Part shown: one piece after another, positions 44,061 to 54,967 of the stretch
Position numbering within the stretch: position 1 is the first letter of the stretch
Layout of the letters: each line of letters starts with the position of its first letter
DNA from: Galeruca laticollis
Lineage: Eukaryota > Arthropoda > Insecta > Coleoptera > Chrysomelidae
DNA: 64,000 nucleotides
Reading direction: 5' to 3'
NCBI GenBank assembly: GCA_963921935.1
Contig: OY998176.1
Coordinates: forward strand, 139,016,299-139,080,298
Notes under the pieces: generated by a model
Seen by the model: only the letters and a program-made list of their open reading frames with translations
Database searches by the model: none
Told to the model about the DNA's origin: nothing
Made by a program: the position numbers and the translations under genes

Positions 44061-45894
44061 AACAATGTCACTGTCATAGAATTTGAATTAATGTTTTCGA
44101 GAGAAATGATTTATTTTTTATTACAATACCATATTTTTACAAAATTGAGAATAAATAAAAAAAATTCCAGATATTTTAACTCTACCAGACCTGTGAGACC
44201 GGGTGGACTAAACTTCAAAAAAATGGGCGCGACTACCGGAAGGTTCATAGGATACGTGCTAATCGTTGATAGTCCTTTCCAAATTTGAATATACAAACAT
44301 AAAATTTAATTCCTTTTTAGAATCAAAGTAAAATTTTGCTTAATTTGTAATGTAATAATAGTTGTCAAGCTGCAAGTTTCTTTCAAATGAGTTGAAAAAT
44401 TTACATGAAAATGATGATTTTTGGAAGAATGAGATTAATATGAACAAAATACTACTTAGCTCCATACAAAGCTTGAAGCAGCATTTAGAAAATTCCTCTT
44501 AATGACAATGATTAATTTTTTATTTCTCACAAATATACTCTCATTTGCAGTCTTCTCTATTACTTTTACTCAATTTTTAAAAAAAAACTGTTACGTCCAT
44601 ATTTTTCATATAATGGTGAAATGAGTTTGAATATTATGCGACATCGTATAAGGTTGATATTTTCAAACTTAAACAATATGAATAGCATCAATATATTGTG
44701 TATTAATTGTTCCTAATCATAACAGTTTACAATTTGCTCACTATCAGCTGACTGTGTAGCTATAGATACCCCACAAAACCACTTCAATTTAGTAATTTTA
44801 TTAAAACCGAATCTGGATTGACTCCTACTACAAAACACATTTCCTTGAAAGCATCAAATTGTGTTGTAGTAGCAGCAGGATCAACATTTTCGACCATAGA
44901 GTAGAATACAAAAAACTTCCTTTGAAGTGTAACGTTATCATCGGAGGACACAAACAGAATTGCGGGTTAGATCTCCACATTTCCTCTCTTTTAGAAGCGA
45001 ACGACGTTCACGCGTTGGCGTCAGAGGGTTAAATGCGGTTGGATCCAAAGAAAATTGAGAATTTCTGAGCTTTCAGTGGCGGAACGAAGTATATGAGACG
45101 AGAAATTGCACCTATTCGAGAGTTGTTTCGAGTTTGTTGATATAGTTTATTTTTTTATCAATATAATGATATATTTAGATTTTTCAGCGGATTATTGAAA
45201 AGTAATAACGCAATATATCATTGTTCTTCGGAAAAATTCACTAGGTTTTGCGTGTATTGCAATACTAGCAATGTTGTGTTGTGTCACCTGCCCCCCCCCC
45301 TAAAAATTCAAAAATTAAAAGTTACTTCAAAGAGAATAGAATAGAATAGAAATAAAAAGTATTTCATCTTGGCACCAACAGGTCTTTCTCCCTGCTTGGC
45401 ACCAGCAGATGCCTGTCCCTGCTTGGCATAGGTAAAATAGATCTCCATAATCTGTTCACTCAAGTACGGAAGCGTCACTGTACTTAGTGGCCTCTCTCTC
45501 TCTTCCTAACATTTACGATTGAAAATATCTTCATTTGCAATGGTTTGTCATTTAATATTTACAAAAGTAGTGTGAAAAAATATGTAGGGCCGATGTTAGG
45601 GCATTTTCCACTACAGTGGTGTTACTCTGGAGCGATACATGGTTCCCCGCTTCGCGCATTACCCATTTGTTGTGGTTGATTTAAATAACTCTGTCTCGCA
45701 TATACAAGTATGACGACCTACATTTTTCGACTGGTGTGTCCCTGAAAACCGGCTGAGAAACAGGGTTTCAAAATCGTACAGTGTATTAATTTATAAGGGA
45801 TAGCAACATGGCAGATGTTGTTTGCTTTGTCTGTTGACAGTGAATGATTTAAATAGGTAATATTTTAATTCCCATTTAGATGGTTTGGGTTGTT
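44061..45894. other. No gene recognised
   Basis: AT-rich. The two overlapping open frames at 44091-44296 have no family features. A C-run (45290-45300) and short AGAATAGAATAGAAT tandem (about 45335-45350) are present; the latter may be the tail of the LINE fragment to the right (minus strand). Confidence 0.4.
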
Positions 45895-46255
45895 ATGAGA
45901 TGAACAACTTGTGATGTGAATAGTGTACCATGCAGAAGCCTACACCCGCCATCACGGGTGTCTTCTGTGCGACTAGCGGCACGAAGATTTATGGGGAGAC
46001 ACTAACTATAAAAGTAGGTAGATATTTCAGTTATGAAGCCCTTGATAGTGGGCAATTCTGCTTGTTCATGTAACCATGAGTTTTTGGGAAGTCTTGGATA
46101 AACTGTTGTGTATTTTATTGCAATGCGAAGACACTTGCTCTGTACCAGCTGCAGAGTGTTTTGTAGCTGTGTAATATGCCGCAGCGGCGTAAGTTAAGAT
46201 AGGTCGGATAATGTGTTTGTATATTGTGATTTTGTTTGTGGTTGAGAGACTACTA
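45895..46255 (-). pseudogene. Jockey-type LINE reverse transcriptase 3' fragment
   Basis: From 46255 down: SLSTTNKITIYKHIIRPILT then YAAAAYYTATKHSA. This matches the block K-x-IYK-x-IIRPI-x-TYA-PVW of Jockey RTs. After a frameshift, WLHEQAELPTIKGFITEIST matches the last helices. Short and broken. Confidence 0.65.
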
Positions 46256-46627
46256 AGGTACCTGAGGCAAATAAGGCCAACGTAATTAACAAACTCATTT
46301 TATTTGAAAAAAATGTTGAAATATAATGGAAAATACACATTATCAAAAACAGTTACGGTTCTTGGAACAAATGAATACATTTCTAATAGGAATTTCTATT
46401 TTTTTTAATTTTTGAGCCTTTTTTAAAACGCCTGCAATGGGCCTTATTATACAACCAAGAGGGTAATAGGGCCCTTGCTTAAAATTCGATTCTTTTAAAA
46501 AGGCCCACAAAATATAACGCTTACACGTGTATTTATAAATTCAAAAACATTTTTAAAACTAAATAAACTAGAAAAAGGCACAAATGTTAAGCTTATAAAA
46601 TAAACTAAGGCATTCTAAAATTGTTCA
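46256..46627. other. Probable 3' region of the jerky/pogo element
   Basis: Contains GAGGCAAATAAGGCCAACG (46273) and GGGCCTTATTA (46440), which may be the element's end and subterminal words. No partner end was found. Confidence 0.35.
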
Positions 46628-47812
46628 TTAGCAATACTTTGGACAAACAAAACATTCCGTATCGGGTTGTGTTAATCCTAGAGAAGCTTCATGACACCAT
46701 TTTGCGCAACTTACACATTGTCTCATATCAAGTTTGTCTTCAGTTCCGCAAAGAAAACAGTACCACGAATCACTGTCTAATGTATTTTTCGAGAAAATTG
46801 AAGCCGAAAATTTTGACGTTGAAGGTCTAGGTTCTTTTTCTGCAGACTCACTGATTGACGTTGAAGATTTAGATTCTTTTGATGCAGACCCGATGTCTGC
46901 TGTTGAAGGTTTAGATTTCTTCGCTGCAAACTTCCTGGAGGTAACAGATACTGATGCCGACTTTGCGCTAACGGATGAAAAATGGTCTTTCGTTGCCACT
47001 TGCGCTATATAATTAAGGGATTTTTTCCTGTCAGCTGTGTTATTGTTTCCATACTTTGTTGCAAAAAGCTCAGGAGTAGGAAGCAATGTCTTAAAAGACC
47101 TATCAAGAACTTCAATACTAGTGTCCATCATGATGTTGTCTGTCAACATTTTATCTGTAGCTGTGGTCCCCCCCGGCGATTTTATTGATTTGTCATTTTT
47201 TACTGGTGTTTTTTCTCCATATTTGCTGCTTACTGCAATTGTTGAATCTTTCACCATTTTTGCTAGCTTATTAAGCGGTATGCCTTCTAACTCATCATCG
47301 GACTCAGATCTATGATCCGTTGTATTTGTAGCGTTATCAACTTCTAATATATTCGGAATTACACTGCTGTTTGTATTGTATCGCAGAATTCCTTCATCAG
47401 GTACAGGTCGTTCGGGGTCTTCTGAATGGCGCTGGCTTAGGGGTAAATGCTGACTCTGGAATCCTTTGTGGATCAAGTGGAAATATTCCAGTGGCCTTAA
47501 ATCCGCTAATAATATTCTCAGGCGTCATACATTTGGGTCAGACTTTGGTAAAAATGTTACCGAATCGACTCTTATTAAGACATCGATCTGGATGAGTATC
47601 CCAGAATTGAAGCAGTTCATGATCCCAGTGATGCTCAAAGTATCTGTAAACTGCCTTAACCAGTGGTTGGAGTTCATGCGTCGTATTTGAAAGTAGACAA
47701 AACAATCTAATTCTAAGACGGTCTGCAGCGTCCACAATAGAAATATCTAGATGACTAGAGGCTCCATCGAAAACTTGTAACGCCGGTTCATTACCTTTGT
47801 AGCGAGCTAGAT
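46628..47812 (-). pseudogene. Jerky/pogo-type transposase, C-terminal half with PHD-like finger
   Basis: From 47812 down: LARYKGNEPALQVFDGASSH (second catalytic Asp), then RLRIRLFCLLSNTTHELQPL followed by VKAVYRYFEHH. The family normally has PLD here, so the third catalytic Asp is replaced by Val. GFKATGIFPLDPQRIPE follows. The 282-codon frame 46628-47476 is a Ser/Lys-rich tail that ends in DSWYCFLCGTEDKL, CVSCAKWCHE and CFVCPKYC, a PHD-like zinc finger known at the end of such transposases. The first part (47525-47737) and the tail are in different frames. The N-terminal half lies at 54257-54925 on the opposite strand. Gypsy-2 LTR A begins exactly where this half stops. Confidence 0.8.
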
Positions 47813-48353
47813 TGTTACATGTTTAATATCTTACCTGCATAGATTGTTGAAAACAATAACAAAACGAAGAAAATTCTAAGTGAATGATATTAAAATAAAA
47901 TTTAATTAGCATGGGTCTCATCCTTGTAGTAGTTCAACTCTCGAATTCCCTTATTGATAAATAAATCTCGTTAAAAGAAATCCTTGTCTCTCGAAATCAC
48001 CTGAAAAATAAATAAAACTTTCAGATATTCAACTACTCATTTAATAATTATAAACAAATAAACTTGACCTTCAATTAGTGTATTCTTGTTATTTGATATA
48101 AAAATGGTCTCAATCTATATGGATAATTAGCTTGCTTAGGAAGCTCCCACGGTCAACAGTGGTACTGGCCTAAAGGAAAAGAAGATATTTTGTGTGACAG
48201 ATATTTCCGTTTTCCCTTTTTGAAAGCAACGATTGTGGAACAACGTGCTACGCTGTAAGCGGATTTATAAAAAGGAATTTTGTGGTGCAATCAAGGAGGA
48301 AGCGGCTTGGATATGTGTTTTAAAGTCAGCAACAGATAGTTGGATATATGTCT

Positions 48354-49047
48354 CTGACTATTTCACTCACCTACGAAATGAACCAATCAGAAGCTCTAGT
48401 CAAGTTCGGCTTACCGATAATACCAAACTTGACTCTTGACTCTGATTGGCCTATCAAGTTCGGTGTTTTCAGATCTGTTTACAGTGCATGTGACAGTTAA
48501 ACGTCAAATATAAGTAATTACGCTGTGCACGCATTCAAAAATGAGTAGATTTGGGATGAATTCTATCGAATCAATCAACGAAAAAATCGATGAAAATGTA
48601 CCGAAAAATACGAAGCGCGTGTTCAAATAATCAAGCTCAAAACATTGTATATAATAACTGTACCATTTATAATAATTATAATTGAAAAATATTTCAGTAT
48701 GTTATGGTTATTGTTGGTAGTGTAGTATTTCTTTCGATGTCAATGTTTTCTGTTCATTGAAATTTATTGATTTCTCAGGTCAACTTTTTTGCCAATTTCC
48801 TCCAATCCTGCCGAATTTCAGATTTTTTATCTTTCACTCTGTTTGTGAAATAGTCTAATAAAATTCCACTCGTGATTGAATTTATCTCATAAGTCTGTCT
48901 TTCATTTATGATCTCAACTGAATTGATTCGAGAAAACACCACTCGTCCTGCGGACTCGTGGTGTTCTCTCGAAACAATTCAGTTTCGTTCAAAAATGAAT
49001 CGACAGACTTATCGCGAAAATTCAATCACTTGTGGTATAACTACTGA
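48354..49047. mobile_element. Insertion of about 690 bp in LTR A, carrying a large hairpin
   Basis: Copies B and C lack this stretch. CTGA stands at both junctions (48354-48357, 49044-49047), so the target duplication is 4 bp or the insertion used microhomology. The right part is a hairpin (48871-49035): arms contain TCATAAGTCTGTC and GACAGACTTATCGCG, and the centre is CACTCGTCCTGCGGACTCGTG. No coding. Class unknown. Confidence 0.75.
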
Positions 49048-49233
49048 TAACACTTAGCAAAATTCCAGTTTAAACGAAACTTCTATTGGAAGCCACATGC
49101 TAAGGCCCCATACCAACCGAGGTCAGTCGCCAGCTAATTATGACCCAATGAATAAAAATAACTATTCGTTTAAAGACTTATTAGAATTACCTTTTTCTTT
49201 TTAGGCCTTTTTCTTTTTTTCTTCTTATTAGTT

Positions 49234-49491
49234 TCACTTTTTCTTGGTTCTCGTGAATTTCTGTTCTCCCAAATTCACGAGTACTTTTCTCTGTGTGAGC
49301 TCTACGGGAAACCACTTTGGAACTGGGCATATTCTGGATGATATTTCCCTGACGAAGGATCCCAGGGCATAGCAGATAAGTTTAATTGATCTCTGCGCAT
49401 TTTTTTGGACAGTGTTTCTAGACTTCTGAATGTAGGTTTCGTTACACTCAGTAACCTCCAACAAAATTATCTCGGATAAACTGCAAGTCAT
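49234..49491 (-). other. 85-codon antisense open frame in LTR A
   Basis: Runs against the gag direction. It reads MTCSLSEIILLEVTECNETY, then IQKSRNTVQKNAQRSIKLI, ICPVPKWFPVELTQRKVLV and a basic end FTRTKKK. The same frame is open in LTR B (56380-56637) and LTR C (62865-63122). An acceptor-like TGACTTGCAG lies at its start, so it could be an exon. I do not recognise it. Among the three copies I count five residue changes and no silent change, so recent purifying selection is not supported. Confidence 0.35.
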
Positions 49492-49908
49492 ATATATATA
49501 ACATTACCATAGTTGAAAAGTAAATTGTTAGTAGAGTATCAATATTAATTCACATAAATTTATCAACATAAACATTGTTAGATTGAACCCTATAATATAG
49601 GACATAAATTAAAGCTAAAATACTTACTTAAATTTTATTTGTACATATCGGGTATATGCATATAAACGGTATAGTAGATATACTCCTTGTATATATAACT
49701 GTATGTACTTTCTTGTAACACACTTGAATTCTTTTCAAATTCACAATTAATAAAGCTTGGATCAAATTCATTTTGATTGTTTTCTTTAATAGAACCTACC
49801 AACTCGTTGTTTACAGTGGCAGAATTACCCAAAAACTATCCCTGAGATAATTTGTCGTATATTTAATTTTGTTTAATCCCTATCAACTAAAGGGAGTAAC
49901 GAAGAAAA

Positions 49909-49923
49909 TGGCGCCTCAACTGG
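49909..49923 (+). promoter_or_regulatory. Gypsy-2 primer-binding site (copy A)
   Basis: TGGCGCCTCAACTGG, 7 nt after the inferred LTR end. Also at 57055-57069 (B) and 62433-62447 (C, minus). TGGCGCC is the usual start of a tRNA-primed site. The tRNA is not identified. Confidence 0.6.
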
Positions 49924-50736
49924 TAAATAACGATGAAGGTAGTTGCTAACTTCGCTACTGCTAGCTAGACTCAATTTTAGTAATAAATATCATTTAATTT
50001 CATTTACAGTAAACACAGGTGTAATTAGGATATTTGTTTACATTCTATTGTCACTGATAATAGGACGGGTGATAAGAACACAAAACACAAATAAATTTGA
50101 CTATATTGAAAGTAAAATTTGTCCTATAGATAATTGTTATAATAATATATAATAATTTACTGAAGGTAAGAAATTTCGAAGCTGTCCGTCAGGTTGTTAA
50201 ACGAACAGTATCATTCACATTTTTAACTGTTGGGAAGTTAAAATAGATTTATTGCATCATATTGGAGTACGAAAAGAGATATTTTTTCCCAGAGGATACA
50301 TGATTTTTATTCTTTAGTAACAGGAGCTTGGTCAAATAGTATTTGGTGATGTTTGGGTTTTTCAAAAGTAGTTAAGGTTTTGATTAATTTTCCCTATATT
50401 GAGTATACGTATTGACAGTATTTATAGATAAGTATATGTACAGATAGAGAATATTCGTACTTGATACTTGGGTATAGGATAGGTATTTCAGCATTGTACA
50501 AATGGTGTAAAGCGTTGCATATATAGGAGTTGCTTGAGATTTGGTAAATTTTTTTTTTTATTTTTAAAATTATCTTGTAGAAATCATAAATTTAAGACAT
50601 AGTTAGGAGATTGTTCATAGGTTTGGTATTGTGCATCCTCTAATTCTGTAAGTTGAGGGGGGGTTTATAGTATAATCATTAAAACTTTGGGACATACGCA
50701 TTTTATTATAAGTAATATAGGTTGAATTAGGAAAGA
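49924..50736 (+). other. Gypsy-2 untranslated leader (copy A)
   Basis: About 810 bp between primer-binding site and gag, nearly identical in B (57070-57882) and C (61615-62432, minus). No frame I can support. Confidence 0.6.
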
Positions 50737-51882
50737 ATGGAGATTAATAGGCTATTGGGTGACAAGGTAGCTTACGAATTATTAATTAAGGGTTACCCGA
50801 TAGACTCAACGGTTCAGAATAATCGAGCATCATTAAGGGAAGCTCTTAGATTGGAACGCTCAGGCAAACCGATGGTTATCGATGTTTCGGAAATTGACAC
50901 ATATTCAGAGATTCTAACTTGCGAACTTAAGCTTGGTGATTTAGGTGAGGACATTCAGAACTTTAATTATGGAAATAAGGGAAATGAATTTAAGATGATT
51001 AACTCGCGATTAGTGCATTTGGAAAATCGACTGGGTCGGTTGGAAAATACTACAATAATCCCTAAAAGAGACAGTTTATTGTTAACATGTAGGAAATTGA
51101 AGTCGGAAGTTTTATTGTGTTATGGGAAACATGAGTGGAAATCAGCGGATCCCGATGTATCACTAATCGACGATCCCAACCCTCTTCTTCCTGAAATTGT
51201 ACATAGGGGGTCGGTAACATTAAATGTTGATGTCGAGAATGAGGTAGCGCTTCAACAAGATCAGGGCTCTTCCGATTTAGGTAACGCAGGTGAGTCAGTT
51301 GTAGAAGTAGATAAGTCTTCGCTTGATAATGCTTTTCGTCTTCCATCAACTCTTAGTAATTGGGTCACTCGTAATTCCCCATCAAAGCACACTCCGGTGG
51401 CTCGCTTACGAGAAATTTTTGAGACCAACCCTCGTGGGCAACAGCAATCTAGACGGATCACTAGCTCGGGAATTGAGAATCGCAACAGTAATTCAGATAA
51501 ATTTCAATCATCATCCCAGGAACGTTTTGAAGTACGAGCAGACAACCCTGTGAGAGATCCGAATGTGTCTTCTAAGCCTGCTCTTCCCAAGCAAAGTCCA
51601 ATGTCATTACTATATAATATTCCTAATTATAACTCGAATTCACAACAGAAGGGGGAGTCAGTTCATTGTTCTGTAAATGATAAGATGATGATTCCGCCTA
51701 TTTCTTCGAATGTGGATAGTCGTCGTGATGTAACGGAGGTTCAATGTTTTGAGTCCCGTTATGGTTTCGATGTGAGTAGATGGAACGTTAAGTTTGACGG
51801 TATATCTAGTGTCACTTCTTTTCTGGAACGTGTCGAAGAATTACGTAGATCTAGAGGAATGCCTAAGGACAGACTACTAGAA
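50737..51882 (+). pseudogene. Gypsy-2 gag, copy A, truncated by a LINE
   Basis: Gag builds the particle that packages the element RNA. This copy keeps the first 382 codons open from the ATG at 50737 (MEINRLLGDKVAYELLIKGY). A long Ser/Asn-rich linker follows, then the capsid-like block DVSRWNVKFDGISSVTSFLE and RVEELRRSRGMPKDRLLE. At 51882 the gag ends abruptly and LINE ORF1 sequence (EWRTLNKQLRI) continues the frame to the stop at 51918, giving a 393-codon chimeric frame. Copy C shows what is missing: the rest of capsid and the CCHC knuckle. Confidence 0.85.
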
Positions 51883-52040
51883 GAGTGGAGGACTTTAAAC
51901 AAACAGTTGAGAATTTAGAAATAGAAAATACCATTTTATCGAATAAAGCAGAAGTGCTAGAAAGAGGCCTAAAGAAGAATATTATTATTATATTTGGGTT
52001 GGGTGAGAGTGATTTTTCTCCGTAATATGTTTGTCAAGAG

Positions 52041-52376
52041 TTGAAGAGGTTGCTAGAGGTTAACATAGGTATTTCTGATTTAAATAATGAGTACCCGTTA
52101 AAAATAGCAACAACCCCAGCAGTCAAGGTTGAATTTGTTACGTTCCTCAAAAAACTTGAAGTCCTTAAAAACTGCAAGAAATTGAAGGGTACCGGAGTAT
52201 CAATTTCAAGTAATCTTACTTACAATCAACGGATAGAAAATAAGGAACTCAGACTATTTCTGGAGAAGGCTCGACAAAACCGCAGCTCATATTACTACAT
52301 AAGGGGAAATAAATTGTTTATCGATGGTAAGGGATATTCTGCGAATGAATTGCAAGAAGAAGAAATAATTTCGTAA
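52041..52376 (+). pseudogene. LINE ORF1 (L1-type transposase domain) fragment
   Basis: A 111-codon open frame, preceded out of frame or after a stop (TAA at 52023) by the expected upstream part. The order of conserved blocks (NIIIFGL-x-E, then VEF-x6-KLEVL, LKGTGVSI, NQRIENKELR, LFIDGKGYSANEL) matches ORF1p C-terminal domains, which bind the element RNA. The coiled coil upstream is cut by the gag junction at 51882. Confidence 0.7.
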
Positions 52377-52839
52377 AAAAACAAAAACGAATAGTGCACC
52401 ACATATGCCGTCAATTATTAGAGAAGTAAAAGAAGGGGAAACCATTGCTGTAACAACTGCCACTGAAGTCGAATCTGTAGCTAAAGCTGAAGAAGAGGTA
52501 TCTAATCAACAAAAACAAGTGAATAAAACTGAAAATTCTAGAAGTAACCGATATAAAGTGAACACATAAAATAATCCTGCGAACGTTTACAACGAAAAAA
52601 ACATTACACCTGTACTCGCCAAAACGACTCTCCTAAGAGAAGGGCTACGAGCTAAATCCACTAGTAGTAATACCAATAATATCTAAGAGTTCAATTTATC
52701 CCTATTAGTTGAATATATCTGTAAAATGGACCCTTATATATTGCTCACTACGATTTGAACCAATCAACGCGAAAATAATAAATAGTGTCGCAGATTTTGG
52801 TGATGCATATTATGTAAAGAACTCGCAATTTAAAGTATT

Positions 52840-53481
52840 CCATAAAAATATAAATAGTATTCAAAAACACTATGATGAAATTTAATTGCTGTTAACTGAA
52901 TTGAATTGTGAATTTGATGTCATCGTATTCACAGAAACTTATGTAGTATATGATTTAGAATATTATAACCTTCCAGAATACGATATTATATACAACAATG
53001 GAAATTTCAACCAAAACGATGTGGTAATTGTGTACGTTAAAAGTCACTATAACTATGATTACAAACTAATACCATTAGGAGCCTCAAATGTTACCGAGTT
53101 TACAATTTTAAAATTTACAAGAAAAAATAACAGTAACTTCAATCTACAGATCTCCCAGCTCTTCTCCTGACAATTTCAATTTTGCTCTTCATGGATATTT
53201 GGGGAATTGTAAATTCAAAACCCACATTATTACTGGTGATATTAATATTAATCTATTACTCGAAAATGCCGATTACGTAGATGAATATAAAACAATAATA
53301 AATACGTTTGATTATGTTTCCTATATTAACCAAACAACTAGGCGACGGAGTGGGTCCTGCATAGACCACTTTTATGTAAAAAACGGGATTTCCACATTGA
53401 TTGTTATGTATGATCCCACAGATAATGATCCAATAATTTTAACATTCAAGTTTTCGAATTCTCAGCAACCTATAAAAAGTT
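52840..53481 (+). pseudogene. LINE apurinic-type endonuclease (Exo_endo_phos) fragment
   Basis: Reads FKVFHKNINSIQKHYDEI (conserved N-I-N-SI start), then LNCEFDVIVFTETYV (catalytic Glu of TE), NNGNFNQNDVVIVYVKSHY, then after a frameshift near 53160 KTHIITGDININLLLENADY (GD-x-N catalytic block) and SCIDHFYVKN (ID-x-F block). The order and motifs fit CR1/Jockey-group endonucleases. Stop at about 52884 and the frameshift break it. It is cut at 53481 by repeat A. Confidence 0.8.
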
Positions 53482-53735
53482 TAGTGTTTTTAAATGAAAC
53501 TCAAGGTCTCTAGTTAATTCCACAATATAATACAAGTTATTGAAAATTCTAAAAAATTGACAATGGTTTGATAAATCAATATCATCGTCAGATTGACAGA
53601 TGTTACATTTCATTTTATGCCTACCTGATGTTTAGTAATTATTTTTGGCTAGACCAAGAAGTAACCTAACTCGTGATTGGCTTAATATATGTTTATAGAA
53701 AAAATAAGAAGATGACCAAAATATTGTAAAAATAC
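53482..53735 (+). repeat. Dispersed repeat A, copy 3
   Basis: Starts TAGTGTTTTTAAATGAAACT, identical to the arm at 42856. The reverse complement then follows copy 1 through AATTTTCTAGAA-like and AAACATCAGGTAGGCAT words to TTTTTTCTATAAACATATAT. It replaces the RT part of the LINE. Confidence 0.8.
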
Positions 53736-54256
53736 TCAAATGCGAAGAAAATATTAAACGGCGATTCTTTGATTACATAGGAACAAAACTATACAAATCA
53801 ATTCCACATTCTCTGAAACAAATAAAAAAATTACATATATTCAGAATAAAAATTAAGTAATGGATTCTTAATAAAGAGCGACACATATTTAGAAATATAG
53901 TAAATAATCTCTGAAAGATACTTACCTCTATTTTACGGTTATTTTTTCTACTCTAGATTTTGGTTTAGATTATAAATATTAAACTTTACGTTTATTTTAA
54001 ATATTATATTTTAGAACTTATGTATAGATATATGTATATCATGAACATTAAACTTTACGTTTATTTTAAATATTAGATTATGTATGGATTAAACATAGCT
54101 GCACACATAAATGCATCACACACAAGCTCAGGTTCTTTCCTAATAGTGCTTCTGTGATTATTTATGTTCATTCATGTATATTTGATTCGTAACTGTAATT
54201 GTAATTTTTTTTCTTTCTTTTAAAATAAATAAACATTACTCACTTACTTACTTACC

Positions 54257-54925
54257 CACTGTTTCAGAGGGAGGCCGATGTTCGCTACAGAATCCCCAGA
54301 AGGACGCTTAGAATCCACCGTAAATCGGGAGAGGTGAAGAGAAAGTTGAGCAGGGATGCAGTACTGACGAAAGAACAAGAAAATGAATTTGCTCAACGAT
54401 CTTTTCGTTTATGTGAAATAGGACTACCATTACCTCCAATCTTGATAAGGCAATCAGTTTTTAATTTTTGTGTCGAAAACAACTTTGAAGATCCCTTTCG
54501 TGTCAGCGAAAAAGTCGCCGGTAAAGATTGGCTTTACGCATTCTTGAAACGAAACCCGCATTTTTCTAAACGGAAAGCTCAATTAATGAACCCAGGAAAA
54601 GCGCAAAAGTTGAACAAATATATTGTAAACGATTATTTCACGAAGCATTCTGGAATTTACCAGGAAATGGATATTCACCGAAACCCTCAAAACTTGTTTA
54701 ACATAGATGAAAAGGGTTGCCGTTTGACTGTCCACCACCAGCAACAAGTAATTGGACAAAGGGGTGCGAAACGAATTCACGTGGTAGCATGTGAGAACGC
54801 TGAAAATGTGACTATTGCTGGGTGTTGTAATGCACTAGGAAACACCATACTCCCTATGGTTATTTTTAAAGGGAAATGGTTGAAACCAAAATGAGAGGAT
54901 GCTTTACCGGCTGGTATTCTTTAGT
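54257..54925 (+). pseudogene. Jerky/pogo-type transposase, N-terminal half
   Basis: Begins within a helix-turn-helix (READVRYRIPRRTLRIHRKS), continues in frame to KRKLSRDAVLTKEQENEFAQ, then VAGKDWLYAFLKRNPHFSKR (CENP-B-type HTH) and NLFNIDEKGCRLTVHHQQQV, with the first catalytic Asp. Then VTIAGCCNALGNTILPMVIF and KGKWLKPK before a TGA at 54892. After the stop, EDALPAG fits the next family block. The protein is missing its C-terminal half. That half is at 46628-47812 on the minus strand, and the two halves together lack only about 25 residues, so they may be one element split and rearranged by Gypsy-2. Confidence 0.82.
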
Positions 54926-54930
54926 TGATA

Positions 54931-54967
54931 GGGATTAAGCAAAATTAAATATATGACAAATTATCCA
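54931..54967 (-). repeat. Inverted fragment of the Gypsy-2 LTR 3' end
   Basis: CTTTAGTTGATAGGGATTAA and on to AAATTATC is the reverse complement of LTR A at about 49855-49892. It lacks the last nine bases of the LTR, so it is a rearrangement scar and not a clean LTR-to-target boundary. Confidence 0.75.

Larger units (their letters stand above)
47813..49901 (+). repeat. Gypsy-2 LTR, copy A (2,089 bp including a 690-bp insertion)
   Basis: Starts TGTTACATG and ends GTAACG (GTAACA in the other copies), so the ends form the inverted repeat TGTTAC/GTAACA. Without the insertion at 48358-49047 its length is 1,399 bp, exactly that of copies B and C. Very similar to both. No second LTR bounding this copy could be matched to it cleanly, and no target duplication was found. 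Confidence 0.85.
51883..54256 (+). mobile_element. LINE relic with ORF1, endonuclease and 3' tail, RT mostly deleted
   Basis: ORF1 remnant first: LKKNIIIIFGLGESDFSP, then (52041-52376) VKVEFVTFLKKLEVLKNCKK, LKGTGVSISSNLTYNQRIEN and LFIDGKGYSANELQ, an L1-type transposase/RRM-like ORF1. The endonuclease follows (52840-53481). RT is absent except its last piece (RFFDYIGTKLYKSIPHSLKQ, about 53758). The 3' end is A/T-rich with AATAAATAAACATTACTCAC then (CTTA)n at 54231-54256, a typical LINE tail. A repeat A copy sits at 53482-53735 where RT should be. Confidence 0.75.

Noticed and set aside
49909..49925. ATGGCGCCTCAACTG as the first exon of gag
   Set aside because: A GT follows and splicing to gag is conceivable, but the same bases are better explained as the primer-binding site.
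50737..51349. Minus-strand frames opposite gag (for example 51062-51349)
   Set aside because: They recur in every gag copy only because the gag DNA is nearly identical; no independent sign of coding.
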